Source of the DNA: Rubrobacter_D sp963840835
GTDB taxonomy: Bacteria > Actinomycetota > Rubrobacteria > Rubrobacterales > Rubrobacteraceae
Assembly (NCBI GenBank): GCA_963840835.1
Contig: CAWJAM010000008.1
Coordinates: 1-64,000, forward strand
DNA: 64,000 bases
Direction of reading: 5' to 3'
Shown here: positions 1 to 7,732 of the stretch, one piece after another
How positions within the stretch are numbered: the stretch's first letter is position 1
How the letters are laid out: every line of letters begins with the position of its first letter
Translations under genes and position numbers: made by a program
Notes under the pieces: model-generated
Told to the model about the DNA's origin: nothing
What the model saw: only the letters and a program-made list of their open reading frames with translations
Database searches by the model: none

Positions 1-44
1 TACCGGATGCTGAAAACCCAGGTCGCAGAGTCCGGAGGTAGGAG

Positions 45-1400
45 ATGCTCGACGAGTCGATCTTCATGGCGTACGACATCCGTGGCATATATCCCGAGAA
101 CCTGGACGAGAACGTGGCCCGCGACATCGGCCGCGCCTTCGTGAAGCAACTGGATCTTTCGGGCTCCCGGGTCGTCGCTGCCCGCGACATGCGACTCTCG
201 GGCGAGGCGCTGGAGGAGGCTTTTATCGAGGGCGTCACAGAGGCCGGCGCGGACGTGCTCGACCTCGGGCTCGTCTCCACCGACGCGCTCTACTTCGCCG
301 TCGGGCACCTGGAGGAGCCGGGGGGGGCCATAGTGACCGCCTCTCACAATCCCAAGGACTACAACGGCTTCAAGCTCTGCAGGGAGGATGCCATCGCCCT
401 CTCGGGCGACGCGGGTCTGGGTGAGATCAGGAACCTCATCGTCTCGGGGAACCTCCCAGCCCCAGCCGAGTATCCCGGCTCCGTCGAAGAGACGGACATC
501 ACCGAAGACTACGCGAAGCACTGCCTTGGCTTCATAGACACGGAGGGTTTGAGGCCGCTGAAGATCGTGGTTGACGCCGGCAACGGCATGGCCGGCAAGA
601 TGGTCCCGCCCATCTTCGAGCGCCTCCCTTTCGAGTACGTGCCGATGTACTTCGAGCTCGACGGCTCCTTCCCGAACCATCCCCCAAACCCCATAGAGCC
701 CGAAAACGTCGAGGAGCTGCAGGAGCGCGTCGTCTCCGAGGGCGCCGACTTCGGGGTCGCCTTCGACGGCGACGCCGACCGCTGCTTTATCATCGACGAG
801 GAAGGCACGACCATCTCGGGCGACCTGGCGGCCGCCCTCATAGCCAAGAACGTGCTGGAGAAGGAGCCGGGGGCGACGATCCTCTACAGCGCCGTGTGCT
901 CCAAGGCGTTCCCCGAACTCGTCGAGCGCGAGGGCGGCAAGCCCGTAAGGACCAAAGCCGGCCACTCCATCATCAAACCTCAGATGCGCAAGCACGACGC
1001 GGCCTTCGGGGGGGAACACTCCGCCCACTTCTACTTCAGAGACAACTACTTCGCCGACTCCGGCATCATCGCCATGCTCACGGTCGCCGAACTGGTCGGG
1101 AGGCAGGAGAGCCCCATCTCCGAGCTCCTCGCCCCCATCGACCCATACGTCCGCTCGGGTGAGATCAACTCCGAAGTAGAAGACCAGGAGGCGACGATCC
1201 AGAAAATTGAAGACCGCTACTCCGAAGACGAAGACGCAAAGATAGACCACCTCGACGGCCTAACCGTGGACCTGGGCGATTGGTGGTTCAACCTCCGCCC
1301 CTCGAATACCGAACCCCTCCTCCGCCTCAACGTGGAAGCCGGGGACAAAGAGACCATGGAGCGCCAGCGCGACGAGTTGCTCAACCTCATTCGGGAATAG
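45..1400 (+). CDS. Phosphomannomutase/phosphoglucomutase
   Basis: Alpha-D-phosphohexomutase that interconverts hexose 6- and 1-phosphates in the cytosol, feeding nucleotide-sugar and envelope polysaccharide synthesis. All four family signatures are present: the phosphoserine loop TASHNP (Ser100), the metal loop DGDADR (241-246), the sugar-binding loop GEHSAHF (323-329) and the phosphate-binding loop RPSNTEP (418-424). The length of 451 aa is normal for the bacterial PMM/PGM group. A GGAGG sits 6 bases before the ATG. The GEHSAHF loop is typical of dual PMM/PGM enzymes, but mannose versus glucose preference cannot be settled from sequence. It is monocistronic as seen here; a strong hairpin follows the stop codon. 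Confidence 0.93.
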   Translation: MLDESIFMAYDIRGIYPENLDENVARDIGRAFVKQLDLSGSRVVAARDMRLSGEALEEAFIEGVTEAGADVLDLGLVSTDALYFAVGHLEEPGGAIVTASHNPKDYNGFKLCREDAIALSGDAGLGEIRNLIVSGNLPAPAEYPGSVEETDITEDYAKHCLGFIDTEGLRPLKIVVDAGNGMAGKMVPPIFERLPFEYVPMYFELDGSFPNHPPNPIEPENVEELQERVVSEGADFGVAFDGDADRCFIIDEEGTTISGDLAAALIAKNVLEKEPGATILYSAVCSKAFPELVEREGGKPVRTKAGHSIIKPQMRKHDAAFGGEHSAHFYFRDNYFADSGIIAMLTVAELVGRQESPISELLAPIDPYVRSGEINSEVEDQEATIQKIEDRYSEDEDAKIDHLDGLTVDLGDWWFNLRPSNTEPLLRLNVEAGDKETMERQRDELLNLIRE

Positions 1401-1530
1401 GCATCAGGCTACAGGCTTCAGGGATCTAGCGCGGTGCTCACGCGGGCAACGAGAACGCCCCCGCTATCCACGGCGGGGACGTTCTCTTCCTTGGGCTTCA
1501 GCCTGCGGGGCCTGATGCCTGTAACCTAAG
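1401..1530. repeat. Family 2 heptad element flanking a hairpin
   Basis: Heptads of the GCATCAG-GCTACAG-GCTTCAG type start directly at the TAG stop codon of the mutase gene and recur in the opposite orientation at about 1493-1530, so two inverted heptad arms enclose the hairpin at 1451-1486. The same layout recurs at 24.6 and 32.2 kb. Confidence 0.7.
1451..1486 (+). terminator. Hairpin terminator after the phosphohexomutase gene
   Basis: A 15-bp stem (GAGAACG/CGTTCTC outer, CCCCCGC/GCGGGGA inner with one mismatch) closes an 8-base loop and is followed by a pyrimidine-rich TTCCTTGG. It lies between the mutase and the BON gene, which converge, so it may serve both. Confidence 0.6.
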
Positions 1531-1532
1531 CG

Positions 1533-2210
1533 CTAGCTTACCGTTATAAGATTTCGTACCTCGCGGACGCCGTCTACTTCCTGGGCGATTTCGCCGGCTG
1601 CCAGCTTGGCTTCCTCGGAGGGCGCAACCCCGCGTAGCTCGGCGATGCCGTCGTTTACCTCGACGTTTACCCGCGGCATCTGTGCTGTTCGCGGGTCCTC
1701 ACCGATGTTGGTGCGGATGTGCTGCTCCAGCTCATCTTGCTGTTCGGGGACGCCCTCTACGTCTGCGTGCTGCTCGCCGATAAGGGGTCCGGCCGAGGGG
1801 TCGGAGTAGTCTCGCTCGGCGCCGGTGCGGTTGGCATCCCCCGGGCTCTGGTGCCCGCCGCCGGTCGGCGTGCCGCTGCCCCAGGTCTGGCCACGCTGGC
1901 CCGCCGGGCTATCCGGGTCGGGGGCGTGGTGGCCGGTCGTGCCCGTGTAGGACGAGGACTCACCCGACGTTCCGCCGTTCCTCGAACGTGCGATGGCGGC
2001 CCCAACGGCGAGGCCGACGACGGCGAAGAACGCGTACTTCAAGTACCTGGACTTCTTCGATTGCTGTGCGCTCATCGCCCTTCGGATCAGTTTTGCCTCG
2101 CCCTTGCCGGCCTTCCACGCGACCCTGCCCGCGGCCCTGCCTGCCTTGGGAGCCACCTTCGCTCCCAACTTCGCGCCGGTTCTGGCGCCCCTAGTCTTCT
2201 TGCTCGCCAT
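1533..2210 (-). CDS. BON-domain membrane-anchored protein
   Basis: A 225-aa protein with a very basic N-terminus (Lys/Arg-rich, about residues 1-55), one membrane segment (YLKYAFFAVVGLAVGAAIA, about 58-78), a long low-complexity Gly/Ser/Asp linker and a C-terminal BON domain over the last ~65 residues ending in VREVRNLITVS. BON domains are found in envelope and osmotic-stress proteins and are thought to bind membranes or ligands. I chose the ATG at 2210 because GGAGGTAAACG lies just upstream; the reading frame stays open further but without a ribosome site. The exact role is unknown. Confidence 0.75.
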   Translation of the reverse strand: MASKKTRGARTGAKLGAKVAPKAGRAAGRVAWKAGKGEAKLIRRAMSAQQSKKSRYLKYAFFAVVGLAVGAAIARSRNGGTSGESSSYTGTTGHHAPDPDSPAGQRGQTWGSGTPTGGGHQSPGDANRTGAERDYSDPSAGPLIGEQHADVEGVPEQQDELEQHIRTNIGEDPRTAQMPRVNVEVNDGIAELRGVAPSEEAKLAAGEIAQEVDGVREVRNLITVS

Positions 2211-2376
2211 TCGTTTACCTCCATCTTTGCGGGGTGGTTCTCTCGAAACACCGAGATACCCCGAATGGCCCGTCGGGAAACAGTGTGGGGTGCGCCTGCC
2301 GAGAGCACCGCGGGCCGACCGTGCGAGCAGCGCGACATTGGCGGGGAGAATGACATGCGAGGAACTCGAGAGTGCT

Positions 2377-3168
2377 CTAACCATCCTGCCGAAGCCTGGG
2401 AACGAGGGTGAGGCTTCTGTAGCGCATCCTTCTCTCGTTCAGCGGCCTCTCGAACTCGGCCTCGCGGGCGAACGCGACCTTGCCGGTGGCCGCGGCCCCG
2501 ACGAGGGCGGCCAGATCCTCGCGCTCGGAGGGCGCGAGGCCCGCAGAGTCCCGCTTCTCCCGCTCGAAGAGCCTGACGCGCCGCGCGAAGGAGACGAAAA
2601 TACTGCAGGGCTCGGGGCAGGGGATCTCGCCCTCCCCCCGGTGGATACCGAGCGGCGTCGTCTCGTCAACGTCCCAGAGGGTTCTCTTGATGCAGACGGC
2701 GTCCTCGCAACAGGCGCTGGCCGCGTTCTGGACGCCCCCGTCGGAGAGCCGTTGCACGCGCTTGTAGATGCCGCTCTGCCTCGCGGCGTTCTCCCTGAAA
2801 CCCGTTAGCCCGAGCCTCCCCTCCCGGTTCAGGTGCCAGTGGACGACGCCGGCGGGATAGAGGTAGTTCATCGCGGTCGCGAGGGCGCGGGCGTCCGCCA
2901 CCCTGAGCTCCCAGCCGCGCCGCAGGTTCGGTGAACTCTTCAGAGGCCTGTACTCGCCGCCCTCGGTGAGCCTGGCGATCTCCCGCGCCGCGCGCGGATC
3001 CTCGCTAACCGCGAGGTTCTTCACCCGCGCGTCGTCCACGTGGCGCAGCGCGTATCCTCCCGTCGGAGCAGGACGCGCCACCACCTGCCCGAAGACCCGG
3101 CCATCGGGCGCGCCGTCCACCCACGTCGCGAAGGCGTCGCGGGCGTCCGAGGCGACGTTCTCAGACAA
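2377..3168 (-). CDS. DR2241-type iron-sulfur protein
   Basis: A 263-aa protein resembling the middle and C-terminal parts of Deinococcus DR2241. Its cysteines (ACCEDAVC, then IPCPEPCSIF about 25-30 residues later) fit the 4Fe-4S-binding domain of that family. In Deinococcus this region is fused behind a CbiX chelatase domain; here it is a separate gene whose TTG start overlaps the end of cbiX by 8 bases (cbiX TGA at 3161-3163). Fusion in one lineage and tight coupling in another argue that the two proteins act together on a siroheme or corrin-type tetrapyrrole. The reaction itself is not known to me. Confidence 0.75.
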   Translation of the reverse strand: MSENVASDARDAFATWVDGAPDGRVFGQVVARPAPTGGYALRHVDDARVKNLAVSEDPRAAREIARLTEGGEYRPLKSSPNLRRGWELRVADARALATAMNYLYPAGVVHWHLNREGRLGLTGFRENAARQSGIYKRVQRLSDGGVQNAASACCEDAVCIKRTLWDVDETTPLGIHRGEGEIPCPEPCSIFVSFARRVRLFEREKRDSAGLAPSEREDLAALVGAAATGKVAFAREAEFERPLNERRMRYRSLTLVPRLRQDG

Positions 3169-3916
3169 CGCGCTCCGCTGCCATCGACTCGCGGGCGCGG
3201 GCCGCTATGAGGTTGGCCATCGAGGGGTGCGTGCCGACAGGGGCACCGTAGTAGATGGTCTTGCCGTCGCGGGTGGTAACCTCGCCCGTGAGACCGAGGT
3301 CATCGGGGATAGTCTCGCGGGTGTGCCAGCCTTCCGCGATGAACACGGGGATCAGGATCGCGTTATCCGCCTCGACGCCGTCGACGACGCCGCCTATCTC
3401 GGGCTCCTGGTCCAGGAACCCGACCTCGACGAGGTCGTAGATGCCCCGCTCCCTGATGCGCCCCGCGTTCAGGTAGATGACGCCACCCGAGTTCTTGTTC
3501 AGGTCGGTACCGTGGCCGAGCAGGACGAGGGCCGTGCGGCCCGAGACCTCCCTTCCCCGCATCAGGTCGTCGGTGCGCTCGAGGATCACGTCGGGCATCC
3601 CCTCGAAGGTGCCCAAAGGACCGGCGTAGTGGACGGTCTTCGTGCCCACTCTGCTGAGGGGGCCCGCCAGGCCGAGCTCGCGCGGGATCACCTGCTGGGT
3701 GAAATATCCCTCTGAGATGAAGGCGGGGACGACGTAGACCTCCTCGGACTCCACAGTGTCGAGCACGTGGCGCATGGAGGGCTCCTCTTTCCAGAAGCAC
3801 TCGACTACCTCGTCGAACTCCCCCGTACCCCTGATCCTCTGAGCGTGTTCGTAGACGGGCAGGCTCGAGTCCGCGTTCAGGTGCGAGCCGTGTCCCACGA
3901 TGACGAGAGCCTTCAT
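3161..3916 (-). CDS. cbiX: CbiX/SirB-type sirohydrochlorin chelatase
   Basis: CbiX-superfamily chelatase, which inserts Co(II) or Fe(II) into sirohydrochlorin on the way to cobalamin or siroheme. The 251-aa chain contains two CbiX-like halves, each opening with a GHG motif (VGHGSH at about 8-13, LGHGTD at about 133-138), with metal-facing histidines and VYVVPAFISEGYFT / AILIPVFIAEGWHT strands typical of the family. Two halves are the long form rather than the ~120-aa archaeal half-size enzyme. It leads a two-gene unit with the DR2241-type gene. Metal choice cannot be told from the sequence. Confidence 0.87.
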   Translation of the reverse strand: MKALVIVGHGSHLNADSSLPVYEHAQRIRGTGEFDEVVECFWKEEPSMRHVLDTVESEEVYVVPAFISEGYFTQQVIPRELGLAGPLSRVGTKTVHYAGPLGTFEGMPDVILERTDDLMRGREVSGRTALVLLGHGTDLNKNSGGVIYLNAGRIRERGIYDLVEVGFLDQEPEIGGVVDGVEADNAILIPVFIAEGWHTRETIPDDLGLTGEVTTRDGKTIYYGAPVGTHPSMANLIAARARESMAAERVV

Positions 3917-3930
3917 AAATCTCCTCTGTA

Positions 3931-4119
3931 GCGGTTTTCGGGAAGTTCCTTCCCGAAAACCGCGCCTTCAGCGATCAGCCTTCAGCTTTCAGCCAAAGAC
4001 AAGAGCTTACGGCTGATCGCACTAATGCGGTCCTTGCGGGACGATTCTACCAACCCAAAGCTATCCGCCGTCAGCGAGAACAAAAAGCTGACCGCTGATA
4101 GCTGAGTGCTGACAGCTCG
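3931..4119. repeat. Family 3 hairpin and heptad element
   Basis: A perfect 15-bp hairpin at 3931-3963 (GCGGTTTTCGGGAAG paired across a 3-base loop) is followed at 3964-3992 by 7-base units ending in TCAGC and, after about 95 bases, by inverted units at 4087-4119 (GCTGACC, GCTGATA, GCTGAGT, GCTGACA). The element fills the gap between the CitG-like gene and cbiX, both on the minus strand, so the cbiX promoter must lie in or beside it. Confidence 0.65.
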
Positions 4120-4144
4120 CAAAGGGACTTGGCCCCTTTGCGAT

Positions 4145-5035
4145 TCACCTTCCCCTACCTATTCCTCTCGCCGGCGCGAGCCGGTGGGTCAGGGCCTCCG
4201 GACCGTACTCCAGCGCGACGAGGAATGCGGCCGCGATGACCGGATACTCCGTCGTGGTCGGGGAGAGTCGGGGTTCGGCGCGCAGGAGCCCGCCGAGGTT
4301 GGCCGTTCCTTCCAGTCCCCGCCTGGAGTGGACGCCGCCGGCCTTCAGGACCCCGCGCGCCATGCGGGAGACCTCTTCGGCCTCCTGGCGGCCGGCCCGG
4401 CCGGCCACGTCCAGGTCCGGCACCTCGGCGAGGACCTCCAAGTAGGCCTGGACCAGGGCGCCGCGGACGGAGTCCGCGCGTGAGAGGGCCGAGAGGAGCG
4501 CTGGCCTCGCCAGCTCGCGGGTGATCTCGAAGTCCCTGGCGTACTCGCGGGCCAGAGCGTGACGACCCGCCGAAAAGCGCATGGCGTCGCGGAGCGTGGC
4601 GTCTTTGCCGGCCCCGAGGGCGTAAGACAACGCGCCGGCGAGGGCTTCTTCGCCGCCGGTCTCCAGCGCCCTGGCGAACGGCGAGATCTCCTCGTGCCCG
4701 AGACCTGCGAGGACGCGCGCCGAGGATTCCCCGCGCAGCGCGGCGCGGGCTAGCGGGGCCAGGTAGCCCGCGCACCGGGGATCGGCGTAGCCGGCCAGAG
4801 CCAGCGAGGAGAGGGCGGCCTCGAGCACCGTCTCCCCCACGCCCCTGCGGCCGGATTCGGTGAGGGCCTCCCTTACGGGCACCACGGCGAGCACCCTCGA
4901 TTCGTGGGCGACGCGGCCGTCGAGGTAGCGGGACCCCGTCCCTGGGGTTGGGGCGCTGTAGACCAGCGTCATCGCCGTTGCAGCGCCGGCGGCGATGACG
5001 CTTTCGGGTACGGGCTGCTTGCTCGGACGCTCCAT
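4145..5035 (-). CDS. CitG/MdcB-like triphosphoribosyl-dephospho-CoA synthase family protein
   Basis: A 296-aa protein whose pattern fits the CitG family (ATP:dephospho-CoA triphosphoribosyltransferase): TPGTGSRYLDG near the N-terminus, a CAGYLAPLARAAL helix, the AREYARDFEITRE segment, a PDLDVAGRAGRQEAEEV segment, and TTTEYPVIAAAFLVALEYG near the end, matching the usual NPGTxADLxAAxLFVALL. CitG makes the prosthetic group of citrate or malonate lyase, but no lyase gene is present here. Family members without lyases exist in methanogens and actinobacteria, so another substrate is possible. It follows the 41-aa ORF by 5 bases. Confidence 0.65.
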   Translation of the reverse strand: MERPSKQPVPESVIAAGAATAMTLVYSAPTPGTGSRYLDGRVAHESRVLAVVPVREALTESGRRGVGETVLEAALSSLALAGYADPRCAGYLAPLARAALRGESSARVLAGLGHEEISPFARALETGGEEALAGALSYALGAGKDATLRDAMRFSAGRHALAREYARDFEITRELARPALLSALSRADSVRGALVQAYLEVLAEVPDLDVAGRAGRQEAEEVSRMARGVLKAGGVHSRRGLEGTANLGGLLRAEPRLSPTTTEYPVIAAAFLVALEYGPEALTHRLAPARGIGRGR

Positions 5036-5040
5036 CCGGG

Positions 5041-5166
5041 CTAGAGCGCCCCGTCCAGGTCCGCGAGGACCGCGTCAAGCTCCGGATGGTCCTTCGTAGA
5101 AGGCTCGATCCGTTTCGCCCGGATGATCCCCTCCCGGTCGATTTTCTCTCCAACCTCTGCCGGCAC
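5041..5166 (-). CDS. Small 41-aa protein ahead of the CitG-like gene
   Basis: A short ORF beginning MPAEVGEKIDREGII and ending DAVLADLDGAL. It starts with GTG at 5164-5166, preceded by a clear GGAGGTAAC ribosome site, and its TAG stop is 5 bases before the ATG of the CitG-like gene, so the two are surely cotranscribed. The sequence is charged, without a signal peptide or membrane segment. I recognise no family; it could be a partner of the CitG-like protein or a translated leader. Confidence 0.6.
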   Translation of the reverse strand: MPAEVGEKIDREGIIRAKRIEPSTKDHPELDAVLADLDGAL

Positions 5167-5251
5167 GGTTACCTCCTTGCGTAGCCTATGGGTCACCATT
5201 CTAACCCGAGGATGCCGACGCTCCCCGCGGGCAGGTAATATACTCGTCGCG

Positions 5252-5890
5252 ATGAACGGCGCGACCGACTATCAAGAGCTGCTCGATTACCGTCGCGCCA
5301 TCTCCGGCATCTACGCGGAGGCTCGTGGGGAGAAGGCCGGCTCGCCCCCAGACCAGGCTGCCCGCAGCCAACGCTTCCGTATCGAGCGGGACGCGCTGTT
5401 CAAACGTCATCCGCAGTCTCCGATCTCGGAAGCGCACAAGGAGCGTTTCTCGGGGTTGGGCTACTTCGACTACGATCCCTCCCTCAGATTCACGGCGCCC
5501 GTCGAGCACGACGTCGAACCGGAAACATTAGAGATCACGCTGCAAGACGATGGTCCGCTGCGGCTGCGGCGCTTCGGCAAGGTCCGCTTCAGGGTCGAAG
5601 GCGATGAGCTCACATTGTCGCTGTTCTGGATCTCCGGTTACGGAGGCGGAGTCTTGCTACCTTTCAAGGACCTGACCAGCGCGAACGAGACCTACGGCGG
5701 CGGCCGGTACCTGCTCGACACTATAAAGCACGCGGACCTCGGGTCCGAGAACGGACGCCTGGTAATTGACTTCAACTACGCGTACAACCCATCGTGCGCC
5801 TACGATCCCCGCTGGCACTGCCCCCTGGCCCCCGCCGAGAACAGTCTCCCCGTAAGGATCGCGGCGGGCGAGAAACGTTACGGTGAATAG
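5252..5890 (+). CDS. DUF1684 family protein
   Basis: A 212-aa protein with the DUF1684 hallmarks: LLPFKDLTSANETYGGGRYL in the middle and DFNYAYNPSCAYDPRWHCPL followed by PAEN and AGEKRY near the end. DUF1684 proteins are widespread in actinobacteria and Deinococcus; their function is unknown, though the conserved Asn/Cys/His residues suggest a metal or cofactor site. The longer frame opens at 5123, but the ATG at 5252 is preferred because the family normally begins YQELLDYRRAI. A TAATAT lies a few bases upstream, so the message may have a very short leader. It is 18 bases upstream of the ligase gene and likely cotranscribed. Confidence 0.8.
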   Translation: MNGATDYQELLDYRRAISGIYAEARGEKAGSPPDQAARSQRFRIERDALFKRHPQSPISEAHKERFSGLGYFDYDPSLRFTAPVEHDVEPETLEITLQDDGPLRLRRFGKVRFRVEGDELTLSLFWISGYGGGVLLPFKDLTSANETYGGGRYLLDTIKHADLGSENGRLVIDFNYAYNPSCAYDPRWHCPLAPAENSLPVRIAAGEKRYGE

Positions 5891-5908
5891 GATTCACAGA
5901 GGAGGAAC

Positions 5909-7036
5909 TTGAACACCCGCAACGACACTTCCCTCATCGCGGATGACGCCTTCGAGACGGGCGTGCGGGAGGGTACCCTGGGCGCCGAAGAGGAGCTGTG
6001 GCTCGCCGATCCCGAGACCCTCAAGCTAGCCGACGGGGCGCAGAAGATACTCGCCGCAGAGCCCGAGGACCTGTTCTCAGGAGAGCTCATAGACTGCGAG
6101 ATCGAGTCCAACACCGGCGTCCACGACGAGCCCTCGGGGGTCGTCGTGGACCTCGACTTGCGCAGAAGCGTGTTGCTCGGGCAGGCCCAGCGTCTTGGCA
6201 GGGTCCTTGGCACCAGCGGGACGCACCCCATAGGCGACTGGCGGGAGCAGGAGATCATCGACAAGCCCCATTACCAGCGCCTGAAGAAGAAGCTGGGATG
6301 GTTGATCCGGCGCAACAACACGTTCTCGGTACACGTCCACTACGCCGTAAACGGCCGAAACAAAGCTGTATACCTCTTCAACCGCCTGCGCGAGTACGTG
6401 CCGCACATGCTCGCGCTCTCGGTCAATTCTCCGTTCTGGCAAGGGGAGTACACGGACATGCACTCGGCCCGCACCCTGATGTTCTCGCGCGCCTACCACC
6501 GCGCCGGACTCCCCGGCCCGTTGAGCTCGTGGGACGAGTACGTCTACTACGTTGACACCCTCGCTCGCGCCAGCCTCATAGACGCCCTGGGGGAGATCTG
6601 GTGGGACGTGAGGCTCCACCCGGGCCTAAGCACCGTCGAGATCCGGGCCTTCGACGCCCAGGCCTCCCTTGACCGCACCGGGGCCCTCGTCTCCCTCGCC
6701 GCCGCCCTCTGCGACATGCTGGTCCTCGAGCACGAGTCGGGCGAGCTGATGCCCATCCTCACTAACCGCGAGATCGAAGAGAACAAGTGGAGCGCCCAGC
6801 GTTACGGCACGGAAGGCGTCTTCATTGACCACGGGACCCAAAAGGCGACGGAAACCCGTGCCGCCATAGAGACCCTGGTAGCGCGCCTCTCAGAGACCAC
6901 CAGCCGTGACCTCTCGGGGCTAGAGCGCACGCTCGGCGAACCCACCGAATCCATCCGCCAACTCGAGGTGTGGCGCGAGACTGGCTCCACCCGCGAAGTC
7001 GCCAGAGACCTAGCCAAAAGAACCGCGCTACGCTAA
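5909..7036 (+). CDS. YbdK-type carboxylate-amine ligase (glutamate-cysteine ligase family 2)
   Basis: GCS2-family ATP-dependent ligase of 375 aa. Visible signatures are LGAEEELWLADPETL near the N-terminus, FSVHVHYAVNGRNKAV, the SVNSPFWQGEYTDMHSAR segment, and HPGLSTVEIRAFDAQASL, all in the usual order. Family members have weak glutamate-cysteine ligase activity; the physiological product is uncertain and in actinobacteria could feed small-thiol or other amide synthesis. The TTG at 5909 follows GAGGAGG closely (3-base spacing), and no better start exists before the conserved GAEEE segment. The TAA stop runs straight into repeat element A. Confidence 0.85.
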   Translation: MNTRNDTSLIADDAFETGVREGTLGAEEELWLADPETLKLADGAQKILAAEPEDLFSGELIDCEIESNTGVHDEPSGVVVDLDLRRSVLLGQAQRLGRVLGTSGTHPIGDWREQEIIDKPHYQRLKKKLGWLIRRNNTFSVHVHYAVNGRNKAVYLFNRLREYVPHMLALSVNSPFWQGEYTDMHSARTLMFSRAYHRAGLPGPLSSWDEYVYYVDTLARASLIDALGEIWWDVRLHPGLSTVEIRAFDAQASLDRTGALVSLAAALCDMLVLEHESGELMPILTNREIEENKWSAQRYGTEGVFIDHGTQKATETRAAIETLVARLSETTSRDLSGLERTLGEPTESIRQLEVWRETGSTREVARDLAKRTALR

Positions 7037-7314
7037 GCACGCTCCGGCCTGCGGCCTCCGCTTGTCAGCACGCTACGGCTTCGCCTCCGCTTGTCGGCAC
7101 GCTCGGGCTAGCACCCTCGCTTGTCAGCACCGCTAAGGCCTTCGGCCTCGCTTTCGGCTTTTTGTTCAGGCCACGCTCTGCGGCGTGCAACGAACCGCTG
7201 CCCAGGGCAGTAGGGTTCGGTGCTCGTAGCGAGGCTCTGAAACGACTTCCTGACAAGGTGCCGACTGGAGGGAGGCGCCGGAGCGTGCTGACAAGGCGCC
7301 GTTAGGCGCCGTGC
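7037..7314 (-). repeat. Family 1 element A (CTTGTCAGCA arms and core, reverse orientation)
   Basis: Hairpin modules separated by CTTGTCAGCA (7061, 7120, and a CTTGTCGGCA variant near 7090) form the left arm; the core lies at about 7131-7258 on the minus strand; the right arm carries TGCTGACAAG at 7286 and a GGCGCC-GTTA-GGCGCC hairpin. Both ends abut stop codons: the ligase TAA (7034-7036) on the plus strand and the small basic gene's TAA (7315-7317) on the minus strand, each continuing as GCACG. Confidence 0.8.
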
Positions 7315-7446
7315 TTACCTTCCGAGCACCCGCCGCTTCGCCAGGTTCACGACGATCCCGCGGACCTTCTTGTTCTGCAGGGCCTTGATGGCGACCTTAC
7401 GAGCCGACTTGCTCTTGAGTAGCTTTATAGCGATAGCTTTTTTCAC
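7315..7446 (-). CDS. Small strongly basic 43-aa protein
   Basis: Starts MKKAIAIKLLKSKSARK and ends VNLAKRRVLGR; about a third of the residues are Lys or Arg and none are acidic. The start is GTG at 7444-7446 with GAGGAAAGG just upstream. The pattern IAIKLLKSKSARKVAIKALQ would form a cationic amphipathic helix. It has no signal peptide. It could bind RNA, DNA or membranes, or be a ribosome-associated small protein; I recognise no family. Its TAA stop is the boundary of repeat element A. Confidence 0.6.
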   Translation of the reverse strand: MKKAIAIKLLKSKSARKVAIKALQNKKVRGIVVNLAKRRVLGR

Positions 7447-7472
7447 GATTTGCCTTTCCTCTTTGTACGCCC

Positions 7473-7673
7473 TTACGCGGCTCCTCTGAGATCGCGGCGT
7501 AGCTCCTTGTTCAGCAGATCCAGGAGCGCTTTCTCTCCCTCGGTCAGGTCGACCTGTTCGGTGGCTATGACCTCGTCGAGGTGCTCTGCGTGGAAGGCTA
7601 CCACGGAACCTTCGAGGTAGTGGTCTACAACCCTCGGGATGAGGAAGGGTCGACCCTTCCTCATCCTGCGCAT
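7473..7673 (-). CDS. Hypothetical 66-aa protein, 5' end inside a repeat element
   Basis: The C-terminal part (VDLTEGEKALLDLLNKELRRDLRGAA) looks coding and helical; the N-terminus MRRMRKGRPFLIPR is encoded by the 28-bp perfect palindrome at 7638-7665 and neighbouring octads of a family 3 element. No convincing ribosome site precedes either candidate ATG (7673 or 7664). The element may have inserted into the 5' region and supplied a new start, or the true start lies downstream at a GTG. I recognise no family. Confidence 0.4.
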   Translation of the reverse strand: MRRMRKGRPFLIPRVVDHYLEGSVVAFHAEHLDEVIATEQVDLTEGEKALLDLLNKELRRDLRGAA

Positions 7674-7732
7674 TTCAGCAAGGAAAAAGCTGAACTGCTG
7701 ACCAGCTGAATTGCTGACTTGCTGACTTGCAC
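7638..7732. repeat. Family 3 element: 28-bp palindrome and octads
   Basis: GATGAGGAAGGGTC followed by its exact reverse complement makes a perfect 28-bp palindrome at 7638-7665. At 7689-7728 five 8-base units follow in register: GCTGAACT, GCTGACCA, GCTGAATT, GCTGACTT, GCTGACTT. The array ends two bases before the TAG stop (7733-7735) of the membrane-protein gene. Confidence 0.7.

Noticed and set aside
4155..5153. 332-aa minus-strand ORF overlapping the CitG-like gene
   Set aside because: Arg/Pro/Gly-rich out-of-phase shadow; the CitG frame has family motifs and the upstream 41-aa ORF has a ribosome site.
7037..7314. Integron attC cassette array
   Set aside because: No integrase, no R'/R'' core sites (GTTRRRY/RYYYAAC) at the expected positions, and the flanking genes are housekeeping genes.
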